Positions 16,995 through 26,111 of a stretch of DNA of 64,000 nt are shown in pieces. This DNA comes from Planctomycetes bacterium syqfu (GTDB lineage Bacteria > Planctomycetota > Phycisphaerae > Phycisphaerales > Phycisphaeraceae). Every line of letters begins with the position of its first letter. Position 1 is the first letter of the stretch. Both the position numbers and the translations under genes were made by a program. The stretch spans positions 3,038,001 through 3,102,000 of the forward strand of contig CP087563.1 in NCBI GenBank assembly GCA_020974905.1, given 5' to 3'. The notes below the pieces were generated by a model that had not been told where the DNA came from, ran no database searches, and saw nothing but the letters and a program-made list of their open reading frames with translations.

Positions 16995-19900
16995 GGGACA
17001 CAGGCTCCGGTTGGCGTTTGGCCTCAAGCGCTTTGAGTTCACCACGGCCGATGGTTTTTTGAATCAGAACATAAAACAGTGGGGCAAAAATGGTGACCAG
17101 GAACGTGGAGGTGACCACGCCGCCGAGGGTCGCTGTGCCGATGGCGGTTTGAGCACCCGCACCTGGCCCACTGGCCATCGCCAGAGGGACGACACCAAAA
17201 CCAAAAGCCATGGAGGTCATGACGATCGGACGCAAGCGAAGTTTAGCTGCTTCCAGGGTCGCCTTCGTCAAGTCCATGCCTTCGGTAACACCTGCCTTGG
17301 CAAACTGGACAATGAGGATGGCGTTCTTGGTCGTCAGTCCCAATGTCGTAAGCAAACCAATCTGGAAATACACGTCATTGGGTAAGCCACGCCAACCTGA
17401 AGCAACCACCCCACCAATCAAACCCAACGGCAGAACCAGCAGAATCGCTATCGGGATCGGCCAGCTTTCATATAAAGCCGCCAGACACAGGAAAATCACC
17501 AACACGGAAAAGGCATACAACGGACCCGTCTGCGCGCCGGCCTGACGTTCCTGATAGCTCAATCCCGTCCAGTCGTAACCAAAGCCCTGCGGGAGCTTCT
17601 TGGTAAAATCTTCCATCAACTGCATCGCCGTTCCTGAACTGACTCCTTGTGCCGGTTCACCTTGAATATTCAGTGAAGGAAAGCCGTTAAAGCGTTCGAG
17701 TTTGGGTGAGCCGTAGCTCCAATGTCCATCGGCAAACGATGAAAACGGTGCCATGTTGCCTGCATTGTTGCGGACGTAGAGTTTCTTCAGGTCCGTTGGC
17801 AGCATGCGGAACGGCGCGTCATTCTGAATGAACACACGTTTGACCCGACCACCTTGAATAAAGTCGTTGACATAGGCACTACCGAAGGACGATGCAATGG
17901 TATTGTGAATCGCGTTGATGTTAACTCCCATGGCACCGGCTTTTTCCCAGTCTACATTCACGCGGTATTCAGGAACGTCTTCAAAACCGTTGGGACGCAC
18001 CTTGGTCAGCGATGAATTCTGCCCGGCCATGCCTAGCAACTGGTTGCGGGCATCCATGAGCTTGGCATGCCCACCGCCGCCACGATCCACCAACTGGAAG
18101 TCAAAGCCTTGAGCAGTTCCCAGTTCAATAACCGCTGGCGGAGCGAAAGCAAATGCGATGGCATCCTTGTAAGTAGAGAACTCGGCCATGCAACGCTGCA
18201 CCACTGCGTTAACGCGTAGGCCGACATCATTGCGTTCTTCCCAGTCACGAAGCTGAATAAAACCCAAGCCTGCGTTTTGTGATGCACCCGAAAAGTTCTG
18301 ACCAGCAATGAGCATACATGAACGGATTGCTTGCTTTTCTTCGTTGAGCAGATACTTCTGGATACGGTCGAGCACAATCTGGGTCTGCTCAAGTGTTGCA
18401 TTGGGTGGCAAAAGCACCTGGACAAACATGATGCCCTGGTCTTCATCAGGTAAATAGGCGGTAGGCATTTTCTGGAACAGGTACCCCATTCCGACACAGA
18501 TCGCCAGAAACAGAATGACAAAACGGAATTTGTGTGCCAGCGAATGGGAGACAACCCCCAGATACACACCGCGTGATTTATCGAATACGTGATCGAAAAC
18601 CTTGAAGAAAGGTCGCATGAACCAGATGCCGGTTTCAGCCGGTTCGTGACCTTTTTCAACGGGTTTTAACAGCGTGGCGCAAAGTACCGGCGTGAGAACC
18701 AACGCAACGACCACCGACAACATCATGGCAGCGATGATGGTTACGGAGAACTGCCGGTAAATCACACCGGTTGAACCTTGAAAAAAGGCCATCGGGCCGA
18801 ACACGGCAGAAAGCACCAAACCGATACCAATCAGCGCGCTGGTGATTTCCCCCATGGATTTGCGTGTGGCTTCACGAGGAGACAAGCCTTCCTCGCTCAT
18901 AATACGTTCGACGTTTTCCACCACCACGATCGCATCATCCACCAGCAGACCAATGGCGAGCACCATGGCAAACATCGTAAGCATATTGATCGAAAAACCA
19001 AACAACCCCAAAATTGCAAACGTCCCCAGAATCACAACAGGCACTGCAATCGTCGGAATCAATGTCGCTCGCATGTTCCCCATAAACAGGTACATGACCA
19101 GGAACACCAGAACCACAGCCTCGATAAGCGTCTTGATCACTTCGTGAATGGCTGCACTGACGAATGGCGTCGTGTCATAGGGATAGACCACTTTCAAGCC
19201 TGAGGGAAAGAATTCCTGCATCTCTTTCATCTTGGCGCGAATCGCATTGGCAGTATCCAAGGCATTCGCCCCGGCAGACTGACGAATCGCAAGGACCGCT
19301 GCAGGTTTGCCGTTGTACTTCGGTTCGGTTGTATAGGATTCACTGCCCATTTCCACTCGAGCAACGTCGCTGATATGAACAATCGAACCATCAGGATTGG
19401 TGCGAACGGGAATGGCACCGAATTCCTCCGGTGTCTTCAGAAGGTTCTGCACCACAATACTGGCATTGAGACGTTGACCTTTGACCTGGGGCAAACCGCC
19501 AAATTGCCCAGCGGAGATTTCCACGTTGTAAGCGTTTAACGCAGCGACCACGTCATCAACCGTGATTTCATAGCCGACGAGTTTCTCGGGATTCATCCAG
19601 ATACGCATGGAATACTGCGAACCAAAGACTTCCACTTCACCGACGCCGGGAATACGGGCGACGACTTTTTCCAAGGTGGACTGGGCATAGTCGCGCAGGT
19701 CGATGCCGTCCATCGAGCCGTCTTCGGAAATCAGGCCAACGATCAACAGATAGTTGCGGGTTGATTTACTGACCTTCACCCCCTGGCGTTGCACCACATC
19801 AGGCAAACTGGCTTCGGCAAGCTGGAGTTTGTTTTGCACCTGCGCCCAGGCCATATCCGGATCAGTGCCCGGCGCAAAGGTCAGTTCCAATCGTGCAGTC

Positions 19901-20160
19901 CCTGACGAATCGCTGGTAGCCGACATGTACAGCAACTTGTCAAAGCCGGTCATCTTTTGTTCGATGATCTGCGTGACCGTGTTTTCCACCGTTTCAGCCG
20001 ATGCACCGGGATAGGCCGCCACAATTGAAATCGAAGGCGGGGCAATCGGTGGGTACTGGGACACGGGCAGAGAATAAATTGCCAGTACGCCAGCCACCAT
20101 CAGTACGATGGCGATGACCCACGCAAAAACGGGTCGATCCAGAAAAAATCTCGATAACAT
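16981..20160 (-). CDS. RND multidrug efflux pump, HAE1/AcrB-MexF type
   Basis: 1059 residues, full length for the family. N-terminal MLSRFFLDRPVFAWVIAIVL is the usual first transmembrane helix. The proton-relay residues are present: the Asp pair in LLVDDAIVVVENVER (TM4, ~405-410) and the Lys in TTKNAILIVQFAK (TM10). Porter-domain hallmarks: YPGASAETVENTVTQIIEQ near residue 50 and IPGVGEVEVFG. It exports hydrophobic or amphipathic compounds with the fusion protein (20177-21505) and the outer-membrane channel (15507-16994), using the proton gradient at the inner membrane. The specific drug is not predictable. Regulation is probably by the divergent TetR gene at 21766. Confidence 0.97.
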   Translation of the reverse strand: MLSRFFLDRPVFAWVIAIVLMVAGVLAIYSLPVSQYPPIAPPSISIVAAYPGASAETVENTVTQIIEQKMTGFDKLLYMSATSDSSGTARLELTFAPGTDPDMAWAQVQNKLQLAEASLPDVVQRQGVKVSKSTRNYLLIVGLISEDGSMDGIDLRDYAQSTLEKVVARIPGVGEVEVFGSQYSMRIWMNPEKLVGYEITVDDVVAALNAYNVEISAGQFGGLPQVKGQRLNASIVVQNLLKTPEEFGAIPVRTNPDGSIVHISDVARVEMGSESYTTEPKYNGKPAAVLAIRQSAGANALDTANAIRAKMKEMQEFFPSGLKVVYPYDTTPFVSAAIHEVIKTLIEAVVLVFLVMYLFMGNMRATLIPTIAVPVVILGTFAILGLFGFSINMLTMFAMVLAIGLLVDDAIVVVENVERIMSEEGLSPREATRKSMGEITSALIGIGLVLSAVFGPMAFFQGSTGVIYRQFSVTIIAAMMLSVVVALVLTPVLCATLLKPVEKGHEPAETGIWFMRPFFKVFDHVFDKSRGVYLGVVSHSLAHKFRFVILFLAICVGMGYLFQKMPTAYLPDEDQGIMFVQVLLPPNATLEQTQIVLDRIQKYLLNEEKQAIRSCMLIAGQNFSGASQNAGLGFIQLRDWEERNDVGLRVNAVVQRCMAEFSTYKDAIAFAFAPPAVIELGTAQGFDFQLVDRGGGGHAKLMDARNQLLGMAGQNSSLTKVRPNGFEDVPEYRVNVDWEKAGAMGVNINAIHNTIASSFGSAYVNDFIQGGRVKRVFIQNDAPFRMLPTDLKKLYVRNNAGNMAPFSSFADGHWSYGSPKLERFNGFPSLNIQGEPAQGVSSGTAMQLMEDFTKKLPQGFGYDWTGLSYQERQAGAQTGPLYAFSVLVIFLCLAALYESWPIPIAILLVLPLGLIGGVVASGWRGLPNDVYFQIGLLTTLGLTTKNAILIVQFAKAGVTEGMDLTKATLEAAKLRLRPIVMTSMAFGFGVVPLAMASGPGAGAQTAIGTATLGGVVTSTFLVTIFAPLFYVLIQKTIGRGELKALEAKRQPEPVSHEND

Positions 20161-20176
20161 GGTTTACCTCAAACAA

Positions 20177-21505
20177 TCACTTCTTGGCTGAAGCAGAAGG
20201 GGTCAGATTCTTGTTGGGATCAATGGATTGATTTGCGTTGTCCAGAACCGTCACATCAACGGTACTACCTGAACGCACTTTCTGACGACCGTCAATGATC
20301 ACGCGATCACCGGCAGACACACCGGAAGTCACCAGCCATTGATCACCGATGGCACGCTCCGTGACGATCTTCTGCTGCTGGACTTTGTTTTGCGTATCCA
20401 CTGTCAAGACCAACGGATCACCCTTGTGATCACGGGCGACAGCCTGCTGGGGAACAAGCAGCGCCTGCTGCCGGGTGCCTTCCTTGAGCAAGGTGCGGAG
20501 GTACATGCCCGGCAACAGGTCGCCTTGGGGGTTGGCAGCAACAATACGCAGGATCACTGACCCCGTTGTCGGGTCCACGGTGATATCCTGAAATTTAAGC
20601 GTGGCGGGATATGGATATTCACTGCCATCTTCCAATATGAGTTTCACATCCCGTTGTTCGTCTTGATCACGTAACTTACCCACTTCCATGCTCCGGCGCA
20701 AACGGAACAATTCCGATGTGGATTGGGGCACATCCACGTAAATAGGATCGAGCGTCTGAATCGTCGCCAGGACATCCTGGTAGGCTGTGACGATGGCACC
20801 ATCAGTAATCAGTGATCGGCCGATGCGACCGGTAATGGGCGCGGTGATTTGGGTGTAGTTGAGACTGATCAGGCTTTGCTGTGCAGCAGCTTCGGCCTGT
20901 TTGATGGCGGCTTCGGCGGATGCGATGGCGGCACGATCATTTTCCACCTGAGCTTCGGCGGCACGCAAGGTGGCCTGGGCGACATCCACGTCGGTAGCGG
21001 TCTGATCACGTTCGCTGGCTGAAACCGCACGATCTTTGAGCAGGTCTTCGTAACGCTTGGCATTGATCTTGGCCAATGACAATGTGGCTTCCTGCCTGGC
21101 AACACCGGCAACGCTTGCTGCCAATGCCGCACGGGCGCGGTCGGCATCTTTCTTCGCAGCATCCAATGTCGCCAATGCACTGTCGTAAACCGCCTTAAAC
21201 GGTGCTGGATCGATTTCATACAACACATCGCCGGCTTTGACATTCGAACCTTCAACGAACAAACGCTTCTTGATCAGCCCACTAACCTGCGGCTTGATCT
21301 GGGCAACACGGTAACTGCTCGTTCGACCGGGCAATTCCGTTTGAAGCTCCACATCACGAGGTTCAATCCGCAACACCGTGACAGGCGACGGTGGAGGAGG
21401 ACTAACGGCAGCAGTGCTCTGCTCCTTCCCCTCACACCCCATAACCAACAACAAACTGGCAGACAGAATGGCGGCCAACACGTATGGTTTTGTCCGTAAG
21501 TTCAT
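20177..21505 (-). CDS. RND efflux membrane-fusion lipoprotein (AcrA/MexE type)
   Basis: About 442 residues from the ATG at 21505, preceded by CGGAG 8 nt upstream. The lipoprotein signal ends in LLVMGC (Cys ~24). Barrel-sandwich/lipoyl halves (QVSGLIKKRLFVEGSNVKAG ~70-90; ITAPITGRIGRSLITDGAIV ~220) enclose a long alpha-hairpin with many Ala and coiled-coil heptads; the C-terminal membrane-proximal domain ends in GDRVIIDGRQKVRSG. It bridges the pump and outer-membrane channel. It is the first gene of the minus-strand operon, 16 nt upstream of the pump gene. Confidence 0.95.
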   Translation of the reverse strand: MNLRTKPYVLAAILSASLLLVMGCEGKEQSTAAVSPPPPSPVTVLRIEPRDVELQTELPGRTSSYRVAQIKPQVSGLIKKRLFVEGSNVKAGDVLYEIDPAPFKAVYDSALATLDAAKKDADRARAALAASVAGVARQEATLSLAKINAKRYEDLLKDRAVSASERDQTATDVDVAQATLRAAEAQVENDRAAIASAEAAIKQAEAAAQQSLISLNYTQITAPITGRIGRSLITDGAIVTAYQDVLATIQTLDPIYVDVPQSTSELFRLRRSMEVGKLRDQDEQRDVKLILEDGSEYPYPATLKFQDITVDPTTGSVILRIVAANPQGDLLPGMYLRTLLKEGTRQQALLVPQQAVARDHKGDPLVLTVDTQNKVQQQKIVTERAIGDQWLVTSGVSAGDRVIIDGRQKVRSGSTVDVTVLDNANQSIDPNKNLTPSASAKK

Positions 21506-21765
21506 CAAGACACTCCGAATCAATAGCCTCTGACCTTAACTGGTCTCTTTTTAGTAGTCGCTCAAGTCAAGCAGGTTTCACCCCTGCCTTGTTGAACACA
21601 GCAATTTGATGTCCGATGGACCATTTGAAAATACTGATTCACGACATCATTATTGTGATTTAAATTTAATTTATAAAACTAAAATGTCAATATGAATTTC
21701 AAATTTAATTTTGATTTTTAAAATACAGCATGCTATATTTTGTTGTAGACTATCGAGTCGACGTT
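21506..21765. promoter_or_regulatory. Divergent promoter region between efflux operon and TetR gene
   Basis: A very A/T-rich block (about 21655-21725) with several near-palindromic tracts (AAATTTAATTTATAAAA; TTTCAAATTTAATTTTG) lies between the divergent genes, the usual site for a TetR operator. No single operator can be fixed by eye. Confidence 0.5.
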
Positions 21766-22392
21766 ATGACCAATATCAAAAACAACGCTGCCACACAGGA
21801 AACACGTCGGAAGCTCATTGAGGCCGCAGGAGAAGTTTTTGCTGCGCAAGGTCTTCATGCGGCAACGATTAAAAAAATCACTGCGAAGGCCGGCGTCAAT
21901 TCTGCCGCGATCAATTACCATTTCAGAGACAAGTTTGAACTCTATGCGGCCGTCGTTCGTCACGCCTTGGATGACATGTGTGATCACAAAAGAATATTCA
22001 AGGAATTGGTCGGCACCCCTGAGCAACAGCTCAAGGAACTCATCTTTGATATGTTTGAAGACACCAGAGGTCCATCATGGCGCACGACGATCCTGGCTCA
22101 TGAATTCGCCCAACCCACGGCAGCGCTGGATGCAGTAGTCGAAGAATTAATCAGACCCCATGTCCAACGCATGGACAATATTATTCGACAGATCCTCGGA
22201 TCCACTGCCGATGAAAAACAGGTTCTCCAAGCAGCCCTGAGTGTCGTTTCTCAATGTGTACATTATTTCTACAACCGGGAACTGATCCGTCGCTTGCATC
22301 CACAGGTTTTCGACAAATGTACCTGGCAGGATATGGCGGAACACATTGCCCGGTTTTCCATCGCGGGATTGCACGACATGTGCAGCCAATAA
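21766..22392 (+). CDS. TetR family regulator (CecR/YbiH-like), divergent from efflux operon
   Basis: 208 residues from the ATG at 21766; an in-frame ATG at 21730 is possible but poorer. The N-terminal TetR HTH is clear: TRRKLIEAAGEVFAAQG (~11-27), ATIKKITAKAGVNSAAINYHF (~31-51), then KFELYAAVVRHAL. The C-terminal ligand domain resembles the CecR type (RGPSWRTTILAHEFAQPTAAL; HYFYNRELIRR). Its location, divergent from the RND operon, makes it the likely repressor responding to an efflux substrate. It is convergent with, and 18 nt from, a second related TetR gene. Confidence 0.9.
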   Translation: MTNIKNNAATQETRRKLIEAAGEVFAAQGLHAATIKKITAKAGVNSAAINYHFRDKFELYAAVVRHALDDMCDHKRIFKELVGTPEQQLKELIFDMFEDTRGPSWRTTILAHEFAQPTAALDAVVEELIRPHVQRMDNIIRQILGSTADEKQVLQAALSVVSQCVHYFYNRELIRRLHPQVFDKCTWQDMAEHIARFSIAGLHDMCSQ

Positions 22393-22410
22393 ATCTTCTC
22401 TGATTCAAGA

Positions 22411-23061
22411 TCAGCCTGTCGAAACACCATACATCTGTTGAATGGCCGAATAGCAAAAGCGAGTGATGTAATTGGTCAATGCTTTGCAGTTCTTACGCGG
22501 GGTTGGCATTAGGGGGAACATGTTGGCATGAAAATCCTGGTGATCCACAAAGTACTTGCATAATCCAATGATGCAGTTGGTGCACAAAATCAGTTCCTTG
22601 TCATTAATGGGCCGCCCTACGATACGAACGATGAGCTCTCCCAGGCTACCGTGCGCCACCTGTACCAGTTCCTTGAGTTGCTTGCGAGTGATCTGATTGG
22701 GTTGCTGAACTTCACGGTTTAGAAGTGTGCAATGCCAATAGGTTTGACCACCATCGATCATAAGTTTAAGCATGGATGCCACATAAGTGTGCAGTTGTTG
22801 TTGCGGCGTACCTCCCCGCTCGAACGGCATGCGACGCAAAAGGTCGGTGGTAAAATGATTGGCTTCAGCAATGACCTGAGAATAAAGATTGGTTTTGCCA
22901 TTAAAGTGATAATTGATCGCAGCAAGAGATGTGCCTGCCCGTTTGGTGATAGCCTCAATGGTGGCACCTTCGAGGCCTTGCTTGGCAAAAATTTCACCGG
23001 CAGCTTCAATGAGTTTACGCCGGGTTTCGACAGTAGAACAATTGTTTTTAGTGTTGGCCAT
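22411..23061 (-). CDS. TetR family regulator, second copy (CecR/YbiH-like)
   Basis: 216 residues, ATG at 23061. HTH block TRRKLIEAAGEIFAKQG, then ATIEAITKRAGTSLAAINYHF, almost the same as in the neighbour at 21766, but the ligand domain differs (YWHCTLLNREVQQPNQITRK; CTNCIIGLCKYFVDHQDF). The similar DNA-binding helices suggest overlapping operators; the different sensing domain suggests another signal. It lies between the efflux locus and the phage integrase, tail-to-tail with the first TetR gene, so the pair may come from an old duplication with inversion. Confidence 0.88.
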   Translation of the reverse strand: MANTKNNCSTVETRRKLIEAAGEIFAKQGLEGATIEAITKRAGTSLAAINYHFNGKTNLYSQVIAEANHFTTDLLRRMPFERGGTPQQQLHTYVASMLKLMIDGGQTYWHCTLLNREVQQPNQITRKQLKELVQVAHGSLGELIVRIVGRPINDKELILCTNCIIGLCKYFVDHQDFHANMFPLMPTPRKNCKALTNYITRFCYSAIQQMYGVSTG

Positions 23062-23102
23062 GATTCAATTTTCTAAACTGGAATCACGAAATGATAATTT
23101 GA

Positions 23103-24563
23103 TTATACCTTCAATCTGTTGTTCAGCAGCCCATAATCACACCTGCAAATACTCTTTACTTCATCCCCACAAAAATCCGGCAACGCATTGACCGCCCTAT
23201 TGACATCCAGCAGGGCCGGATCGGTGTAGAAGTTGGTGGTGAGTTCGATCCGACTGTGCCGCATGGCAGCTTGGGCGACGCGGGGATGGACACCGGCGAC
23301 GGCCAGGTGAGTGCCAAAAGTGGTGCGTAGGGCGTGGATGTCGACGACTCGGCCACGCGGATCATTCTTGGAGATTCCTGCGGCTTGACAATCTGCGTCG
23401 AAGATGCGAATGCCGGGCGGGTTGTCGAACAGCAGCGACTTGTAGCCTTGCTTGCAGCGATGTTCAAGGTGCTGCCTGATCTTTTCGACGACATCAGCGC
23501 GTAGTGGCAACCGACTCTCTTTTCCGCTTTTGGACTGGCTAGCAAAGAGTTCAAAGTACGGCGCGGGCTTGGCATCCAGGAACAACTGGCCAAGTGTCAG
23601 GCTTCGCAGTTCCTTGTGCCGCAAGCCAGTCGAGACGGCCATCAGGTAGAACAACGCGCGTTCCTGTCCCAAGCGTTCGAGTTTCTTGAGATGGGTTGGC
23701 TTGAGTTTGGCCAGGCCGCGTTCGTAACAGGCGTCCAGATTCTGCTGCGTGATGGATTCGTAATGCCAGGTTTGACGGCCTTTGCGTTTGGACTTGGGAA
23801 TTTCAATCTTGCCTCTGCCCCACTCGGCGATTGGGCGCAGCGTTGCAGCACGGAGCAGGTTGCCGACTTCTTCAATCGTCAGGGCTCTGCGGATGTGCCG
23901 ACGGTCACTGGCGCGATCGGCTTTCTGCACCATCGTCAGCGGGTTGGCAACGATGCGTTGTTCTCTGACTAACCAGTTGCAGAAGGCGTGCATCGAGATG
24001 ACGTATTCGTTGCGCGTCGCAGCAGCCATGTCTTTGTCTTCAGCTTTGCTGAGCCAACGGTTCATCGCGTCGCTGGTAATGTCGGCCAGCTTTTTGATCT
24101 TCAAATCCTGAACCAGAATATTGAGGCGGCTCTTAACGTTCTTGCGGTAGTTGTCCGAGACTTTGCGTCCACGCACGCGTTTGATCTTCAGATGTTCCAG
24201 GTATTTTTCAATGTGATCGGTGATGGCTGCCTTACTGTGTTCGGCGACTTCGATTTCTTGCGGCGTGATGAAGCCGGCACGAATCTTCTCCTGCTCGGCC
24301 AGGACATCGGAGAGCACGCGCTGGGCAGCCTGCTCATCGCGGCAGCCTGTGGAGATGCGTTTATCGTTTCCTGCATGATCGGTATACCTGGCATACCAGA
24401 CTTCCGAGACATACATCATACGTTTACCGTCTTCAGCCAAAGGTGCTGTTTTGAGTTTACCGTGTTTGGTGCGCCATTGGACGACGGGCTTATTGCGTCG
24501 CGTGACGATTTCCGCACCGTCGGGCATGGGGATTGGGTAGGTTTTCTTGTACAGGTTGGCCAT
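23103..24563 (-). CDS. Tyrosine recombinase (phage integrase)
   Basis: 486 residues. The N-terminal ~100 residues contain an Arm-type strand region (YVSEVWYARYTDHAGNDKR); a SAM-like core-binding domain covers ~125-225, and the catalytic domain ~240-470. Catalytic residues: Arg in STGLRHKELRS, Lys-containing beta hairpin SKSGKESRLPL, HxxR in HALRTTFG, H in MRHSRIEL and the Tyr nucleophile in TTNFYTD. It inserts and excises the phage. The gene marks the left end of the phage; the attachment site should be near 23.06-23.10 kb, but I could not match a core sequence at the right end. Confidence 0.95.
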   Translation of the reverse strand: MANLYKKTYPIPMPDGAEIVTRRNKPVVQWRTKHGKLKTAPLAEDGKRMMYVSEVWYARYTDHAGNDKRISTGCRDEQAAQRVLSDVLAEQEKIRAGFITPQEIEVAEHSKAAITDHIEKYLEHLKIKRVRGRKVSDNYRKNVKSRLNILVQDLKIKKLADITSDAMNRWLSKAEDKDMAAATRNEYVISMHAFCNWLVREQRIVANPLTMVQKADRASDRRHIRRALTIEEVGNLLRAATLRPIAEWGRGKIEIPKSKRKGRQTWHYESITQQNLDACYERGLAKLKPTHLKKLERLGQERALFYLMAVSTGLRHKELRSLTLGQLFLDAKPAPYFELFASQSKSGKESRLPLRADVVEKIRQHLEHRCKQGYKSLLFDNPPGIRIFDADCQAAGISKNDPRGRVVDIHALRTTFGTHLAVAGVHPRVAQAAMRHSRIELTTNFYTDPALLDVNRAVNALPDFCGDEVKSICRCDYGLLNNRLKV

Positions 24564-24686
24564 GGGTACTTCGTTTGCCTTTCACGTTGGTGTCGCGTTG
24601 TGGTGACACATTGAGCCTCAACTCTGCTCAATTTACAAGGCCATGATTGGCATCATTTGACTTATTTTTCAGGGGTTTTCCGAGTT

Positions 24687-24923
24687 TTACTTCCGGGTGC
24701 GTACAGGTGGACAACCTGCATTGATCCACTTCTCAATGACATTGCGATTCCAGCGAACCAGCATGCCCAGACGCACGGGCGGTGGCATACGCTTGGTGTC
24801 ACATAAACGATAGATATGGCGCGAGCTGCAATTGAGCATGCTGGCGACTTGATCGACGGTCAGCATGACGGACGTCGGCTTGGCATCAGCGGATGAATCA
24901 ATAACGGTGGTTTGGGTGATCAA
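24687..24923 (-). CDS. Excisionase/AlpA-like helix-turn-helix protein
   Basis: About 78 residues. I chose the TTG at 24923 because a GAAGGAG ends 6 nt before it; the TTG at 24929 touches the SD. A MerR/HTH_17-type fold covers residues ~20-75: MLTVDQVASMLNCSSRHIYRL, then PPVRLGMLVRWNRNVIEKWI. Proteins of this type accompany integrases as directionality factors or repressors. It sits 124 nt upstream of the integrase gene on the same strand. Confidence 0.85.
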   Translation of the reverse strand: MITQTTVIDSSADAKPTSVMLTVDQVASMLNCSSRHIYRLCDTKRMPPPVRLGMLVRWNRNVIEKWINAGCPPVRTRK

Positions 24924-24957
24924 GAACAACTCCTTCTATATAGATACGGTGACAGAT

Positions 24958-25314
24958 TCACAGGGCTTGCAGCAACCATCGCCACCAGACACGCGGCAGG
25001 CCAGTCCAACCGGCACGGTTCATGGTGGCCATGCGGGATTTGCAACTGGTGCAGGGACGCACCAGGCCAAAGGTGGCGACCTGGATGAACATGGATAGCC
25101 ATGTACCTGGTGGGAGGATGCGATTGGGCTTGGGTGCGGGAACGTCGGCCCACTTGCCCAATGGACACTTGGATGCAGGCAAACTTGTGCGAGATTTGAG
25201 ATCGGCACCGTCGACATTGCAGTTGCATTTGCGATCCGGGTGGGACAGGCAGCTAACTGCGTGTTCACATTGACGGCAGATGGATCGGCGCGTGGTGATG
25301 AAGTCGGTGGGCAT
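24958..25314 (-). CDS. Small cysteine-rich phage protein, unknown
   Basis: 118 residues with eight Cys in pairs or close spacing (CRQC, CNC, CPLGKW, CTSC), a pattern suggesting two metal-binding knuckles. AAGGAA precedes the ATG at 25314. The C-terminal third is Trp-rich (GWTGLPRVWWRWLLQAL). No named family recognised. It is the last gene of the structural module on the minus strand, 30 nt after the Cys-rich 255-residue protein, so a virion-associated or late role is likely but unproven. Confidence 0.7.
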   Translation of the reverse strand: MPTDFITTRRSICRQCEHAVSCLSHPDRKCNCNVDGADLKSRTSLPASKCPLGKWADVPAPKPNRILPPGTWLSMFIQVATFGLVRPCTSCKSRMATMNRAGWTGLPRVWWRWLLQAL

Positions 25315-25343
25315 GAGTGGTTCCTTGTTTTAACTTCCGGGGG

Positions 25344-26111
25344 CTAGATTCCAGGGGTGGGATCGCTACAACTACCGTCGCCATTGGAGTCACCGACGAT
25401 GCAGTTACCTTGTTCGTCCATGCAGGATGTTTCATCGAGGACTTCGATTTGCAGTTGGACACGAGCGGGATTGGCATAAACATCCCAGATGTTGGTGCAG
25501 ATGCTGTGATTGTGCAGTTCGTCGCTGAGAATCGATGCACTGCGACAGGTGCCGGGTGCGGATGGGATGCAGGCGGCGAAGATGCGCCCGCAACTGTCTT
25601 CTGAATCTTCGTTGGCATAGCCGTCGACAGTGACATACCAGCGCGTGGTGCCATCACCATCACAGCCTGCGAGCACCATGGCATCGACGTAACTGCCACA
25701 TGCTGCACCTTCGGGGACGATGCCGTAACCCTGCCAACGTGGGCCGGTGATGGTGTTGCTTTCGCAGTTGGGTTGGGGGTGACCGCCGATCATGCCGGAG
25801 TGCCCGCAGCCTGGGCAATAGGGTGGGTTCCATGCACCGCAACTAAATGGGATTTCGATGGTGTTGCCCATGAAGGCGGGATCGGTACAGCAGCAACGTT
25901 CGTGGGTGTTGCCGTAGTCGATCAACTGCCAGGTGATGCGAATACGCGATTGATTGGTGAAGCAGCACGGGCCACACGCGCACGCATTAGCTGGAATCGG
26001 TTCCTGGCCACAGCATTTGCCGCAGATCATGAACAAACCCTCGTCCGTAAGGCCAAACTCTCCTGTCTCAACCTTCCGGGGGTCGATGTCGAACTCGCCG
26101 TTACTCCCCAT
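25344..26111 (-). CDS. Cysteine-rich phage protein (255 aa, ~23 Cys), unknown
   Basis: About 9% Cys, in clusters: ICGKCCG, CACGPCC, ERCCC, YCPGCG near the N-terminal half, and single Cys spaced 10-20 residues apart in the C-terminal half, which ends in an Asp-rich loop (GDSNGDGSCSD) resembling a calcium-binding repeat. The start ATG at 26111 overlaps the end of the previous gene by 11 nt. High Cys content suggests a disulfide-stabilised exposed protein (tail tip or fibre) or metal binding. I do not recognise a family. Confidence 0.75.
   Translation of the reverse strand: MGSNGEFDIDPRKVETGEFGLTDEGLFMICGKCCGQEPIPANACACGPCCFTNQSRIRITWQLIDYGNTHERCCCTDPAFMGNTIEIPFSCGAWNPPYCPGCGHSGMIGGHPQPNCESNTITGPRWQGYGIVPEGAACGSYVDAMVLAGCDGDGTTRWYVTVDGYANEDSEDSCGRIFAACIPSAPGTCRSASILSDELHNHSICTNIWDVYANPARVQLQIEVLDETSCMDEQGNCIVGDSNGDGSCSDPTPGI

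Noticed and set aside
23060-23110. Phage attachment core by the integrase
   Set aside because: No stretch here could be matched to sequence near 56 kb or to the tRNA fragment at 12.15 kb.
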